This document shows positions 14,958-24,276 of a stretch of DNA of 64,000 nt, piece after piece. The notes under the pieces were generated by a model. That model ran no database searches and was not told the origin of the DNA. It worked only from the letters and a program-made list of their open reading frames with translations. Position numbers and translations under genes: made by a program. The first letter of the stretch is position 1, and every line of letters starts with the position of its first letter. This DNA comes from Ruminococcus sp. OA3 (GTDB lineage Bacteria > Bacillota > Clostridia > Lachnospirales > Lachnospiraceae): NCBI RefSeq assembly GCF_022440845.1, contig NZ_JAKNTO010000001.1:682001-746000 (forward strand), read 5' to 3'.

Positions 14958-16070
14958 CTATACATTAATGATCAATTCTGTATCCTTATCAAAGAAGTGT
15001 GCTTTTTCCATATCAAAATTTACTCTGACAGAATCCCCTGCTTTAAGGTCTGTACGCGGGTTGACACGTGCAGTAACCTGAGTGCCTTCGACATCAAAAT
15101 ACAGGTAGACCTCAGCACCCAAAAGCTCTGATACCTTAACAGTAGATTCTACTGCATTTTGCGGCGTGGTTTCCAGGAAAATCTGAGAATCATGAATGTT
15201 TTCCGGACGAATACCGAGAGTAACGGTTTTGCCAATATATTGATTATCTGTCAGCGCCTTTGCTCTTGACGGGGGGATCAGTAGTTTACACTTTCCAATT
15301 GTAATATAAACGTTCCCATTTTCACTGGAGATAACACCATCCAGAAAATTCATCTGCGGTGAGCCGATAAATCCCGCCACAAATTTATTACAGGGGTGTG
15401 CATACAATTCCTTTGGAGACGCCACCTGCTGGATCACGCCGTCTTTCATTACAACGATTCTTGTTCCAAGTGTCATGGCCTCTGTCTGATCGTGTGTTAC
15501 ATAAATGATGGTGGAACCCAGTTTCTGATGAAGCTTTGAGATCTCAATACGCATCTGAACTCTCAGCTTGGCATCCAGATTGGAAAGGGGTTCATCCATT
15601 AGGAATACCTTAGGATTTCTGACAATTGCCCTCCCCATTGCAACACGCTGTCGCTGTCCGCCGGAAAGAGCTTTTGGCTTTCGTTTCAGCAGATCTTCAA
15701 GATCCAGAATGCGGGCAGCCTCAAGAACCATTTCTTTGATCTTATCTTTGGGAACTTTACGCATTTTTAGTCCAAATGCCATATTGTCATATACGGTCAT
15801 ATGCGGATAAAGGGCATAGTTTTGAAAGACCATTGCGATGTCTCTGTCTTTAGGTTCAACATCATTGACAAGTTGCTCATCGATTTTTAATTCACCGGAT
15901 GAAATCTCTTCAAGACCGGCGATCATGCGCAGCGTGGTGGATTTACCGCATCCGGAAGGTCCTACGAAAATAATAAATTCTTTATCTTCAATTTCCAGAT
16001 TGAAATCTTTTACCGCTTCAAATCCATTGGGGTATGTTTTGTTAATGTGTGTTAATGACAGGCTTGCCAT
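14958..16070 (-). CDS. ugpC: Sugar ABC transporter ATPase, MsmK/UgpC/MalK type
   Basis: A 370-residue ATPase energising CUT1 carbohydrate importers. Walker A is [16 protein letters not shown], the Q-loop is [11 protein letters not shown], the ABC signature is [12 protein letters not shown], Walker B is [15 protein letters not shown] and the H-loop is [14 protein letters not shown]. The last 130 residues are the TOBE/OB regulatory domain typical of MalK relatives ([10 protein letters not shown]). It is divergently placed from the CUT1 operon at 16316-20576, which has two permeases and a binding protein but no ATPase. It probably serves that importer and others, as single MsmK ATPases do in Gram-positives. 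Confidence 0.94.
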   Translation of the reverse strand: MASLSLTHINKTYPNGFEAVKDFNLEIEDKEFIIFVGPSGCGKSTTLRMIAGLEEISSGELKIDEQLVNDVEPKDRDIAMVFQNYALYPHMTVYDNMAFGLKMRKVPKDKIKEMVLEAARILDLEDLLKRKPKALSGGQRQRVAMGRAIVRNPKVFLMDEPLSNLDAKLRVQMRIEISKLHQKLGSTIIYVTHDQTEAMTLGTRIVVMKDGVIQQVASPKELYAHPCNKFVAGFIGSPQMNFLDGVISSENGNVYITIGKCKLLIPPSRAKALTDNQYIGKTVTLGIRPENIHDSQIFLETTPQNAVESTVKVSELLGAEVYLYFDVEGTQVTARVNPRTDLKAGDSVRVNFDMEKAHFFDKDTELIINV

Positions 16071-16178
16071 ATATTTTTCCTCCGTTTCCGTGATCAGTAG
16101 TTCCTTTTTCTATAGTATAAAAAATACCATTCACCATGAACATATAAAAATCAGTCAAGCTTTCTTGAAATATTTGAC

Positions 16179-16208
16179 CTTGTACACAAGAAGACAAAAT
16201 ATTATATT
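16179..16208 (+). promoter_or_regulatory. Possible promoter and overlapping palindrome of the CUT1 operon
   Basis: TTGTAC (16180-16185), 17 bases, TATATT (16203-16208) gives a moderate sigma-A promoter about 110 bases before the binding-protein gene. The perfect 12-base palindrome CTTGTACACAAG (16179-16190) overlaps the -35 box and could be an operator. Both are inference. Confidence 0.4.
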
Positions 16209-16315
16209 GGACATATCATTTATCTTAATTGGAAATCTGAATAGATGGTGGTAATCTATACCCATCAAAACACATAGCAAGCAGTACTGCACAAAAATGA
16301 TGAAGGAGAAAGAAC

Positions 16316-17674
16316 ATGCGAAAAGCTAATAAGTGGATTGGATTGACAATGGCGGTTGTTCTGGCAGGCGGGATGCTTTCCGGATGCGGGAGCAGCGGAA
16401 AAACAGAAGAAAAAACTGCAGAAGGGCAGGAGTCTTCACAGGCAGCGGAGGAGAGCGATGATGACAAGGTCATCACTTTCTGGCATATCGGTACAGATGA
16501 ACCGGATATTTCTCTGTATGAGGATGCTACAGAGGCATTTAATGAGAACACGAAATCAGGCTACAGGATAGAGAATGTAGCCATGGAAGCAGATGCTTAT
16601 AAGGAAAAGCTGCTGATTGCCATGAGTTCAGGTGAATGCCCGGATATCTATACGAACTGGTCCGGTGGCCCGATGAATGAATATGTTGAAGCGGGATTTG
16701 CGCAGCCACTGGATGAACTGTACGAAAAGGCACCCTGGAAAGATAAGATTCTGGATGCTACGATTGCACAGGGAAAATACAAAGACAAATTGTATGGTGT
16801 TGGTATGATCAACGTCTCAGTATCCGGAATTTACTATAATAAAGATATCTTTGCACAGTATAATCTTGAAGTACCAAAGACAGTTTCTGAATTAGAGAAG
16901 GTATGTGATACTCTGGTGGAAAATGGAAAGATTCCGTTTGCGCTGGCAAATGCTCCTAAATGGACAGGTTCCATGTATTTTATGAATCTTGCAACAAGAA
17001 AAGGCGGACTGGAACCGTTCAGCGCTGCAGTTGACGGAAGTGGCAGCTTTGAGGATGAAAGCTTTATCTATGCCGGAGAAAAAATACAGGAGTGGGTTCA
17101 AAACGGGTACTTCCCGGAGGGTGTTAACAGTTTAAGTGAAGGTGACGGACAGTCGAAACAGCTGTTCTATTCTGAAGAAGCGGCAATGAAAATGATCGGC
17201 TCCTGGGAGTCTGGAACCTATAAAGCTGACAGTGAGGAGTTCTATAACAAGCTGGGCTGGTTCCCATTCCCGGCAGTTGATGATTCGGACGCAGATGCAT
17301 CCATTCAGATCGGAACGATGGGAGATCAGTTCCTCAGCTTTAACTGTGAGGGAGAGAAACTCGAAGCGGCATTCGAACTGTTGAATTACTATTTTGAGGA
17401 CGATTACACACAGAAGATGGTAGATGCAGGGAAGATTGCACCGGTCAAGGGTGTTGATGCATTGATTGAAGGTGAGCTGGAAAAAGAAATTGTCACAAAA
17501 ATTGAGGCGGCTTCTGCGACACAGCTCTGGTATGATCAGTACCTGCCGCCGGCAGTATCAACAGTGCATCTGGATACCTGTCAGGAATTGTTCGGACTGA
17601 CAATGACACCGGAGGAAGCGGCAAAACAGCTTCAGGCAGCAATGGAAGAGTATAACAGCGAAAAATCTGAATAA
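16316..17674 (+). CDS. Extracellular sugar-binding lipoprotein of a CUT1 ABC importer
   Basis: A 452-residue solute-binding protein of the family-1 type (oligosaccharide / raffinose / multiple-sugar). The signal peptide MRKANKWIGLTMAVVLAGG ends in the lipobox MLSGC, so it is a lipoprotein anchored to the outer face of the membrane. After an acidic Glu/Ser-rich linker come the family motifs ITFWHIGTDEPD, AMSSGECPDIYTNWSGGP and GMINVSVSGIYYNKDIF. Start ATG follows AAGGAGAAAG. It heads an operon with a URO-D-like gene and two permeases. The substrate cannot be told from sequence. Confidence 0.92.
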   Translation: MRKANKWIGLTMAVVLAGGMLSGCGSSGKTEEKTAEGQESSQAAEESDDDKVITFWHIGTDEPDISLYEDATEAFNENTKSGYRIENVAMEADAYKEKLLIAMSSGECPDIYTNWSGGPMNEYVEAGFAQPLDELYEKAPWKDKILDATIAQGKYKDKLYGVGMINVSVSGIYYNKDIFAQYNLEVPKTVSELEKVCDTLVENGKIPFALANAPKWTGSMYFMNLATRKGGLEPFSAAVDGSGSFEDESFIYAGEKIQEWVQNGYFPEGVNSLSEGDGQSKQLFYSEEAAMKMIGSWESGTYKADSEEFYNKLGWFPFPAVDDSDADASIQIGTMGDQFLSFNCEGEKLEAAFELLNYYFEDDYTQKMVDAGKIAPVKGVDALIEGELEKEIVTKIEAASATQLWYDQYLPPAVSTVHLDTCQELFGLTMTPEEAAKQLQAAMEEYNSEKSE

Positions 17675-17684
17675 ACAGGGAATA

Positions 17685-17713
17685 GAGGCTGCTGCTGTAA
17701 CAATGGCAGCCTC
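17685..17713 (+). other. Intercistronic hairpin after the binding-protein gene
   Basis: GAGGCTGC (17685-17692) pairs with GCAGCCTC (17706-17713), with no T run. Such hairpins after binding-protein genes usually stabilise the upstream mRNA and raise its level relative to the permeases. The downstream gene's ribosome site starts just beyond. Confidence 0.55.
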
Positions 17714-17732
17714 TGTCTATGAGGAGAGCAGT

Positions 17733-18809
17733 ATGTTGGAAATTGAAAAATTTGAAAAAATACAAAAACGTTTTACAGCCCTCTGGGATGGTGAGATCAT
17801 AGACAGATGCTGCATCAGTGCATTTGCCTTTGATGAAGAGACTAATGCTGAATTTTATACACCATCAGATGAAAGTATGGACCGAAAATATTTTCTGACG
17901 GATCCTGAGATGATCTGGAAACGTCATATGAAAAAGTTCGCCAATACATATTTTGCAGGGGATGCGTTTCCTTTGATAAATCTGAATATGGGACCTTCCG
18001 GTCATGCGGCATTTGTGAGAGGTGTAGAGGTGGATTATACAGATACGATGTGGTACCACCCAATTATGGAGGATGAACTGGATCCCGAAAAAATCGTACT
18101 GGATCCAAACAGTTATCTGTACCGGCAGACCTTTGATGCGGCGAAATATCTCTGTGAAGAGGCAGACGGGGAGTATCTGGTATCTATGCCGGATATCAGC
18201 GGTAATATCGATGTGCTTGGAAGTCTTCGCACTGCTACCAGCACACTGCTCGATATGATTTCTGATGAAGAGACAGTCATTGAATGTCTGCGCCGGATTC
18301 AGGCCATCTGGGAGAAAAGTACTTCTGAAATATACAATTATCTGAAAGACTATAATTTTGGAGGCAGCAGCATCGGATGGCTGAATACCTGGGCGCCAGG
18401 ATTTCATAACCAGATGCAGGCTGATATGTCCGTGATGTTCTCCAATGAATATTATGAGACATTCATTCGTGAAGAACTGGAAAAACAGTCTGCCTTTGTA
18501 GATTATGCGCTGTACCATTTTGACGGAGTAGAACAGATACGTCATCTGGATACGCTGCTTTCCCTGGACAGACTCCGGATGATTCAGTGGACAAGCGTCG
18601 TTGGACAGCCGTCACCGCTTAACTATATACCTGTCCTGAGAAGAATACAGGAGGCGGGATGCGGACTGCTTTTGCAGCTAAAACCTGAAGAAGTAAAGCC
18701 GATGCTTGAAAACCTTTCATCAAAAGGCCTGTTTATCACAGTTAACACGAAAGATAAAGACGAAGCCAATGAGATGATAAAACTGGCCGAACGGCTGACC
18801 AGAGAATAA
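17733..18809 (+). CDS. URO-D-like protein within a sugar importer operon
   Basis: A 358-residue member of the uroporphyrinogen decarboxylase-like TIM-barrel superfamily, which includes corrinoid methyltransferases. The family signature YHFDGVEQIRHLDTLLSLD lies near residues 261-279, and GGSSIGWLNTWAPG near 210. Where zinc methyltransferases carry HxCG, this protein has H-F-D-G, so the zinc-cysteine site appears absent. True heme-pathway HemE is unlikely given sequence and context. An in-frame ATG at 17703 lies within the hairpin; the ATG at 17733 follows GAGGAG and is preferred. It sits between binding protein and permeases, suggesting it acts on the imported compound or a derivative (inference). 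Confidence 0.75.
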   Translation: MLEIEKFEKIQKRFTALWDGEIIDRCCISAFAFDEETNAEFYTPSDESMDRKYFLTDPEMIWKRHMKKFANTYFAGDAFPLINLNMGPSGHAAFVRGVEVDYTDTMWYHPIMEDELDPEKIVLDPNSYLYRQTFDAAKYLCEEADGEYLVSMPDISGNIDVLGSLRTATSTLLDMISDEETVIECLRRIQAIWEKSTSEIYNYLKDYNFGGSSIGWLNTWAPGFHNQMQADMSVMFSNEYYETFIREELEKQSAFVDYALYHFDGVEQIRHLDTLLSLDRLRMIQWTSVVGQPSPLNYIPVLRRIQEAGCGLLLQLKPEEVKPMLENLSSKGLFITVNTKDKDEANEMIKLAERLTRE

Positions 18810-18822
18810 AGAAGGTAATCTT

Positions 18823-19725
18823 ATGAATAAAAAAAAGCAATGTAGCCTTGCAAAAAGCAGGCAGAGAGAGACTGTGCGGGTCGCAGCCATATTCCTGATT
18901 CCGGTGTTTGTGATTCTGACAATCTTTATCTTTTACCCTGTAATCGATACTTTCATTACAAGTTTTTACAAATGGAACGGCATTTCTGCTGAAAAAACAT
19001 TTATTCAGTTTGAGAACTGGAAAAAGCTGATTGTTGACGCAAGCTTTTGGAAGGCATTTTTTAATAATGTAATTCTGGTGGTTTTTGCAATTATTCTACA
19101 GCTTCCTATATCCCTTGCGCTGGCAACTTTCCTGAATTTTGTAGGAAAAAAAGGAAATGTATTTAAAATAATATGGTTTATCCCGATGTTAATGTCATCT
19201 GTAGCAGTAGGGTTTTTGTTTAATTATATTTTAGCTACCAACGGCGGAGTTATCAGCACAATCTCTCAGGCACTGGGAGGGGGAAATATTGATCTGCTGG
19301 GACATCCGAAAAGAGCACTGTTCGCGGTCATGGGTGTTATCAGCTGGCAGAGCGTTCCCTTTTATATGGTGTTTTTCCTGGCATCTTTTTCGGGGATTTC
19401 TACAGAGGTGTTCGAGGCTGCCAGAATTGATGGTGCGACCAGAGGCCAGTATTTCTGGAGAATTGCGCTGCCGCTTCTGAAGCCTTCAATCAGTAAGGCA
19501 TCGGTGCTGGCATTGGTTGGATCCTTGAAGTATTTTGATCTGATCTATGTTATGACTAACGGAGGACCGGGAACTGCCACAGAATTGATGGCGACATATA
19601 TGTATAAGAATTCCTTTGTGAAATATAATATGGGCTATGGCTCCACAATTGCAGCAGGTATGTTCCTGCTCATCACCGTATTTTCTATTATCACGATGAA
19701 ACTGACAGCACGAAAGGAGGATTGA
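18823..19725 (+). CDS. CUT1 sugar ABC permease, MalF type
   Basis: A 300-residue inner-membrane permease with six predicted helices. The conserved EAA loop EAARIDGATRGQYFWRIALP contacts the ATPase. The N-terminus contains the usual VFVILTIFIFYPVIDTFITS helix. Start ATG lies 13 bases after the URO-D-like gene, preceded by GAAGG. It pairs with the MalG-type permease that follows with only two bases between stop and start. Confidence 0.92.
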   Translation: MNKKKQCSLAKSRQRETVRVAAIFLIPVFVILTIFIFYPVIDTFITSFYKWNGISAEKTFIQFENWKKLIVDASFWKAFFNNVILVVFAIILQLPISLALATFLNFVGKKGNVFKIIWFIPMLMSSVAVGFLFNYILATNGGVISTISQALGGGNIDLLGHPKRALFAVMGVISWQSVPFYMVFFLASFSGISTEVFEAARIDGATRGQYFWRIALPLLKPSISKASVLALVGSLKYFDLIYVMTNGGPGTATELMATYMYKNSFVKYNMGYGSTIAAGMFLLITVFSIITMKLTARKED

Positions 19726-19727
19726 CG

Positions 19728-20576
19728 ATGGATCAGTATAAGAAAGCAAAGGGTAAGAAAATTGTATCATGGGGTATTGCCGGTGCCCTCGCCGTAATCT
19801 GGCTGGTGATCGCGATTGTCCCGTTTATCTACATGGTCATTAACTCTTTTAAAGACAGATTCGAGATTCTGTCAAGTGGTGTATTTACACTGCCTGAGTC
19901 ATGGTATCCTGCTAATTATATCGAAATTCTGACTGGCGGGTTCTGGAAGTACTTCCTGAACAGTGTCATCGTACTGTTGGTTTCACTGGTGATACTGCTG
20001 GCACTGTCGGCAGCGGCATCTTATCCGCTGTCAAGATTCAGATTCCGCTTTTCCGGAATTTTATTTGCGGTCATTGTGGCTTGTATGTCTATCCCAATAC
20101 ATATCACATTGATCCCGGTATTTAAAATGACCACAAATATAGGTCTGTATGATACCATATGGGCGCTGATAGGGCCATATGTGGCGTTTGGGCTTCCGAT
20201 TTCCGTATTTATACTGACTGGTTTTATGAAAGAAATTCCAAGGGAAATGGAAGAGGCCGCAATGATAGACGGATGCAGCAAAATACAGATATTTTTCCGT
20301 ATTATGCTGCCAATGTGCAAGCCCGGTCTGGCAACACTCGCGATCTACAATGGTGTCAATATCTGGAATGAATTTTCATTTGCATATACGCTGACACAGG
20401 AAAAAATCAACCGGACGCTTCCACTTTCCATCTGGGAGTTTAAGGGGCAGTACACGATGAATACTCCGATGATACTGGCAGTGCTGACACTGACGGTGGT
20501 TCCGATGATCATTCTGTTTATTTTTACAAAGGACAAACTGATTGAAGGAATGGCAGCAGGAGCTGTGAAGGGATAA
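19728..20576 (+). CDS. CUT1 sugar ABC permease, MalG type
   Basis: A 282-residue second permease of the importer. Its EAA loop is MEEAAMIDGCSKIQIFFRIM and six hydrophobic helices are visible. Start ATG at 19728 follows AAGGAGG (19714-19720) within the end of the upstream gene. It completes the binding-protein-permease-permease set; the ATPase is supplied separately, probably by the UgpC-like gene at 14958. Confidence 0.92.
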   Translation: MDQYKKAKGKKIVSWGIAGALAVIWLVIAIVPFIYMVINSFKDRFEILSSGVFTLPESWYPANYIEILTGGFWKYFLNSVIVLLVSLVILLALSAAASYPLSRFRFRFSGILFAVIVACMSIPIHITLIPVFKMTTNIGLYDTIWALIGPYVAFGLPISVFILTGFMKEIPREMEEAAMIDGCSKIQIFFRIMLPMCKPGLATLAIYNGVNIWNEFSFAYTLTQEKINRTLPLSIWEFKGQYTMNTPMILAVLTLTVVPMIILFIFTKDKLIEGMAAGAVKG

Positions 20577-20650
20577 GAATCATATAGTTTTACTTCTGAA
20601 TCCTTGGTATAATGAAAATTAAATATATGTACAACAGGAGGATCCCCGTG

Positions 20651-22393
20651 ATGAGAAAATGGATTGCCAGATTTCAGAGAATGACGCTGGATAAAAAAAT
20701 TAAATTATTTCTGATCATGGGGATCATTGTCAGTGCAAGCGTTGTGCTGACGATTTCAACCATTTCTTCTATAACATCAATAAAAAGAAAATCACAGGGA
20801 CTGGTAAAGACAAATGTAGAGACCGTTTCAAAAAGTCTCGATTCTGCCGTCAGCAGTTACTATAATATTGCACTTTCGCTGATACCGGATGAGAGTATTC
20901 AGCTGTATTTGAAAGAAGACAGTGACAACGGCCGTTTAGGTGCAGCCAAGGAAGATAACCTGAATACGCTGATGCGCGTGCTGTATCAACAGACTGATAT
21001 GAATTTTATTGCGCTTTATAAGTCTGAAAAAGCATATATTTACCGCGGTCAGCCTATCACAAAGAGCCATTTTAATCAGGAATATAAAGATGATCTTAAA
21101 CAAAGTATACCGTGGGGAAAAGGAGAACTGGTCTTTTCTTATGGAAATGCTTATTTTGGGAAGGATGATTATACAATATCTTTTTATCAGCCCATATATG
21201 ATATGAATAAGATCGGGAAAAAAATAGGAAATCTTTGTTTTAACGTTAAGGAGGATGCCTTTGGTTTTCTGAAGCATCAGACGGTGGGGGACCTTGAATT
21301 TGACATTTATCTTACAGATCAAAAAGGACATGTCTTGTTTAGTGAGGAAAAGGGACTGCTGGGAAAAAGATTGAAGCTTGGCCATACAATTGGCGGAAAC
21401 AGCGGTGATTTCTCAGAATCAGGAAAGTTGTATGTCTATCAGAAAGTGGCAGACAGTGACCTGTATGTGATGGGAACGATCAGTAATATCGCATTGATGA
21501 AAGACAGCGTGATTACTATGACCTTTTTATTTGTCACAGTTCTGATCATCGTTGCAATCACTGTATTTATGGTATCCAAAGTCGTAAAACAGTTTTATAA
21601 ACCGATGGAGAAACTGGTGACCAAGATGGAGCAGGTATCAGAGGGTAATCTGGATGTCAGGATCAATGAAGCTCATTCAGGCCAGGACTTCGTGACGATC
21701 AGCAAGGGATTTAATCATATGATGGATGAGATGAATGAACTGCTTGAGCAGGTGAAGCTGGAACAGCACCAGATTGAACAGATCAAGTTTAATGCACTTC
21801 AGTCTCAGATTAAGCCTCATTTTCTCTATAATGCACTGGATTGTATCCACTGGCAGGCGGCAGCGGAGGGGAATAAAGAGATTTCTACTTTTGTTAAGGC
21901 GCTGGCAAATTATTACAGGGCATGTTTGAGCAGAGGGAAAGATGTCATAACCCTGGGCGAAGAACTGGAACACATCAAAAGTTATCTGATTATCCAAAAT
22001 ATACGTTATGAAAATATTCTGGACGCCAGATATTGTATCGGTGAAGAATACTACAGTGTCAAAATACCGAAGATGACACTTCAGCCGTTGATTGAAAATG
22101 CCATTTATCATGGAATGAAGACGGAATCAGGAAAGAAAGGTATGGTCATACTCTCTGTCAGGGAAGAGAAGGATATCATGATACTTAGTCTGATGGACAA
22201 TGGACAGGGCATGAGTCCGGAGGATATTGAGGAGATGAACCGTTCTATTTCTAAATACGATGAGAACTTCGGATACGGTGTCCGCAACGTCAATAAAAGG
22301 ATCGAGCTGCTCTTCGGGGAACAGTATGGGCTGCATTATCAGGTAAATGTTGAAGGTGGAATAACGGTCGATATACGGTTGCCAAAGGATTAA
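20651..22393 (+). CDS. Sensor histidine kinase, YesM/LytS type
   Basis: A 580-residue membrane histidine kinase. A first helix near residues 18-38 and a second near 285-305 flank an extracellular sensor of about 245 residues; a HAMP linker follows. The His_kinase domain has SQIKPHFLYNALDCIHWQA with the phosphoacceptor His, and the ATPase domain has LQPLIENAIYHGM and DNGQGMSPED. The frame is open from 20612, but a TATAAT at 20608-20613 overlaps that ATG. AGGAGG at 20636-20641 points to ATG 20651 (GTG 20648 is an alternative). It pairs with the AraC-type response regulator downstream and probably controls the adjacent CUT1 operon. Confidence 0.9.
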   Translation: MRKWIARFQRMTLDKKIKLFLIMGIIVSASVVLTISTISSITSIKRKSQGLVKTNVETVSKSLDSAVSSYYNIALSLIPDESIQLYLKEDSDNGRLGAAKEDNLNTLMRVLYQQTDMNFIALYKSEKAYIYRGQPITKSHFNQEYKDDLKQSIPWGKGELVFSYGNAYFGKDDYTISFYQPIYDMNKIGKKIGNLCFNVKEDAFGFLKHQTVGDLEFDIYLTDQKGHVLFSEEKGLLGKRLKLGHTIGGNSGDFSESGKLYVYQKVADSDLYVMGTISNIALMKDSVITMTFLFVTVLIIVAITVFMVSKVVKQFYKPMEKLVTKMEQVSEGNLDVRINEAHSGQDFVTISKGFNHMMDEMNELLEQVKLEQHQIEQIKFNALQSQIKPHFLYNALDCIHWQAAAEGNKEISTFVKALANYYRACLSRGKDVITLGEELEHIKSYLIIQNIRYENILDARYCIGEEYYSVKIPKMTLQPLIENAIYHGMKTESGKKGMVILSVREEKDIMILSLMDNGQGMSPEDIEEMNRSISKYDENFGYGVRNVNKRIELLFGEQYGLHYQVNVEGGITVDIRLPKD

Positions 22394-22408
22394 AGGAGTG
22401 AGAAAAAG

Positions 22409-23974
22409 TTGTATCAGGTATTGATAGTAGATGATGAAAAAATAATCCGGATGGGTATGAAAAAAGTGATTGCGTGGGATCGGGCAGGAGTTGACCAGGT
22501 ATTTACCGCAGGCAGCGGGCAGGAAGCACTGGAACTCCTGAAAGAACAGACAATTCATATTATGATCACGGATATTCAGATGGGGAGTATGTCAGGACTT
22601 GAACTGATTAAAATCGTAAATGAACAATATCCGGATATCCGTATCATTGTGCTTACAGGATATGATGAATTTGAATATGCTCATAAATGTCTGAAGATGG
22701 ATGTAGTGGACTTTCTGTTAAAACCTGTAGATGAAGATGATATGGCTGAACTTATCAGAAGGCAGACAGAAGCACTGGATGCGCAGCAAAAGCGGCAGAA
22801 GATGGCCGGTGTCATGCGCAGAATCATTGGAAGCAATGAACAGGAGCAGCTGAATAAGATGATGTGTGATCTGGTCAATAATCAGGAACAGGCTTCAGCC
22901 ACAGCTCAAAAAATCTGCGGGACGTATCAATATGATCTTCACCAGGCTATGCAGATTGCAGTCCTGATACCGCAGGTCGGGTCTTATGAAAAACAGGAGG
23001 AGGAAAAGTATCGTGCGTTTATGATACGGGATTTTTGTAATCATAATATAGACCTGCGGGAACTTGGCATCACTTTTCAGGATGAAGATGATCGTATCGT
23101 CATCGCCTTCTTTTTGAACGGAAAAAATGATGATGTGTCCTCACGTGTAGAGGAGCTGATTCATCTGTTGAAAGATGAATTTGGTATTTCACAGAAGATT
23201 GTACTGGGAAGTGCAGTCACTGGATTTGCACAGCTGTTTATTTCATATAACGATGCAGTTCTCCTTCTGGAACAGGAACATCAGAGTTTCCGCGATATTA
23301 TTCAGGATACTCAGAAGCAGCACAAAAATCAGATGTTCTGGGATGTTTTTGGAGAGATTAAACATGCCATCGTGGTGAATCAGGGAGATTCGGAAACAAT
23401 CATGCATGCATTTTCTTCTTTCTGCAGGATGACAGAATCTTACAGCCTGTCTGCCGAGCATATAAGGCGTTGTTGCTTCGAACTTGCCATGTCTGTCTAC
23501 TATACGCATATTGCCAATCATGGAGAGATCAAAGGGGACATGGTACGTGCGTATATGGAAATGATCATGCCGGCTAAAACAGAGGAAATTCTGAGAGAAA
23601 CAAAAAAATTTATCGAGGGAATGCATGATAAAGAGGAGGCAGCGATTCATGAACTGGTGGGTCAGGCGCAGATATACATTAAGAATCATTTATCTGAGGA
23701 GTTGTCGGTAACAGGTATTGCTCAGATGCTTTTTTTGACGCCTTCTTATTTTTCCAGATTATTTAAAAAAACAGCACATCAGGGATGCAATGATTATATC
23801 ATCAGGCTTCGCATGGAAAAAGCACAGAGTCTGCTGGAATCTACCAGTCTTAAAACAGGTGAGATAGCACTGCTTGTCGGATACCAGGATAAGAATTATT
23901 TTTCACTTGCATTTAAAAAGTTCAGCGGAATGTCTCCTACAGCATATCGTGAAATTGTTAGAAATCAATCATGA
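22409..23974 (+). CDS. AraC-type response regulator, YesN type
   Basis: A 521-residue regulator. The receiver domain (residues 1-120) has VDDEK, the phosphoacceptor in IMITDIQMG, TGYDEFEYAHK and the lysine in DFLLKPVDE. A long linker follows, and the last 100 residues are an AraC DNA-binding domain with two helix-turn-helix units (VTGIAQMLFLTPSYFSRLFK and TGEIALLVGYQDKNYFSLAF). The start is TTG after AAAGGAGTG, 15 bases past the kinase stop. As in other YesM/YesN pairs, the likely target is the neighbouring sugar importer. Confidence 0.92.
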   Translation: MYQVLIVDDEKIIRMGMKKVIAWDRAGVDQVFTAGSGQEALELLKEQTIHIMITDIQMGSMSGLELIKIVNEQYPDIRIIVLTGYDEFEYAHKCLKMDVVDFLLKPVDEDDMAELIRRQTEALDAQQKRQKMAGVMRRIIGSNEQEQLNKMMCDLVNNQEQASATAQKICGTYQYDLHQAMQIAVLIPQVGSYEKQEEEKYRAFMIRDFCNHNIDLRELGITFQDEDDRIVIAFFLNGKNDDVSSRVEELIHLLKDEFGISQKIVLGSAVTGFAQLFISYNDAVLLLEQEHQSFRDIIQDTQKQHKNQMFWDVFGEIKHAIVVNQGDSETIMHAFSSFCRMTESYSLSAEHIRRCCFELAMSVYYTHIANHGEIKGDMVRAYMEMIMPAKTEEILRETKKFIEGMHDKEEAAIHELVGQAQIYIKNHLSEELSVTGIAQMLFLTPSYFSRLFKKTAHQGCNDYIIRLRMEKAQSLLESTSLKTGEIALLVGYQDKNYFSLAFKKFSGMSPTAYREIVRNQS

Positions 23975-24057
23975 TGTTATGTGACTTCATCACAGAAATA
24001 CTGATTCTTTTGAGTTAAAATAACCATAACAAATGAAAGTTATGGAGGGTTTTACAA

Positions 24058-24276
24058 GTGAACAGTCCTGGTATAAAGAAAAAATTGAAGAAGGCCGTGA
24101 TAGATACAGACCACTGTGTGGCGTGCGGTTGTTGTGTTAAGGAGTGTCCCAAATACGCAATAACAGTCGTGAAGGGCATTACCGCAGAAGTTGACAAAAC
24201 ACTGTGTGTCGGCTGCGGAAAATGCAGGACCATCTGTCCTGCCAGCGTTATCACAATCACGGAGGTGGAGGTATGA
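24058..24276 (+). CDS. 2[4Fe-4S] ferredoxin-like protein
   Basis: A 72-residue small iron-sulfur protein. Both cluster motifs are complete: CVACGCCVKECP and CVGCGKCRTICP. A basic N-terminal extension (GIKKKLKKA) precedes them. The start is GTG after TGGAGGG. The last codons overlap the next gene (ATGA at 24273-24276), so translation is coupled. In context it is probably the electron donor or acceptor for the membrane Fe-S protein encoded next (inference). Confidence 0.88.
   Translation: MNSPGIKKKLKKAVIDTDHCVACGCCVKECPKYAITVVKGITAEVDKTLCVGCGKCRTICPASVITITEVEV

Noticed and set aside
17733-18809. Annotation of this gene as heme-pathway uroporphyrinogen decarboxylase (hemE).
   Set aside because: No other heme genes are near, the sequence signature fits the URO-D-like superfamily, and the context is a sugar importer.
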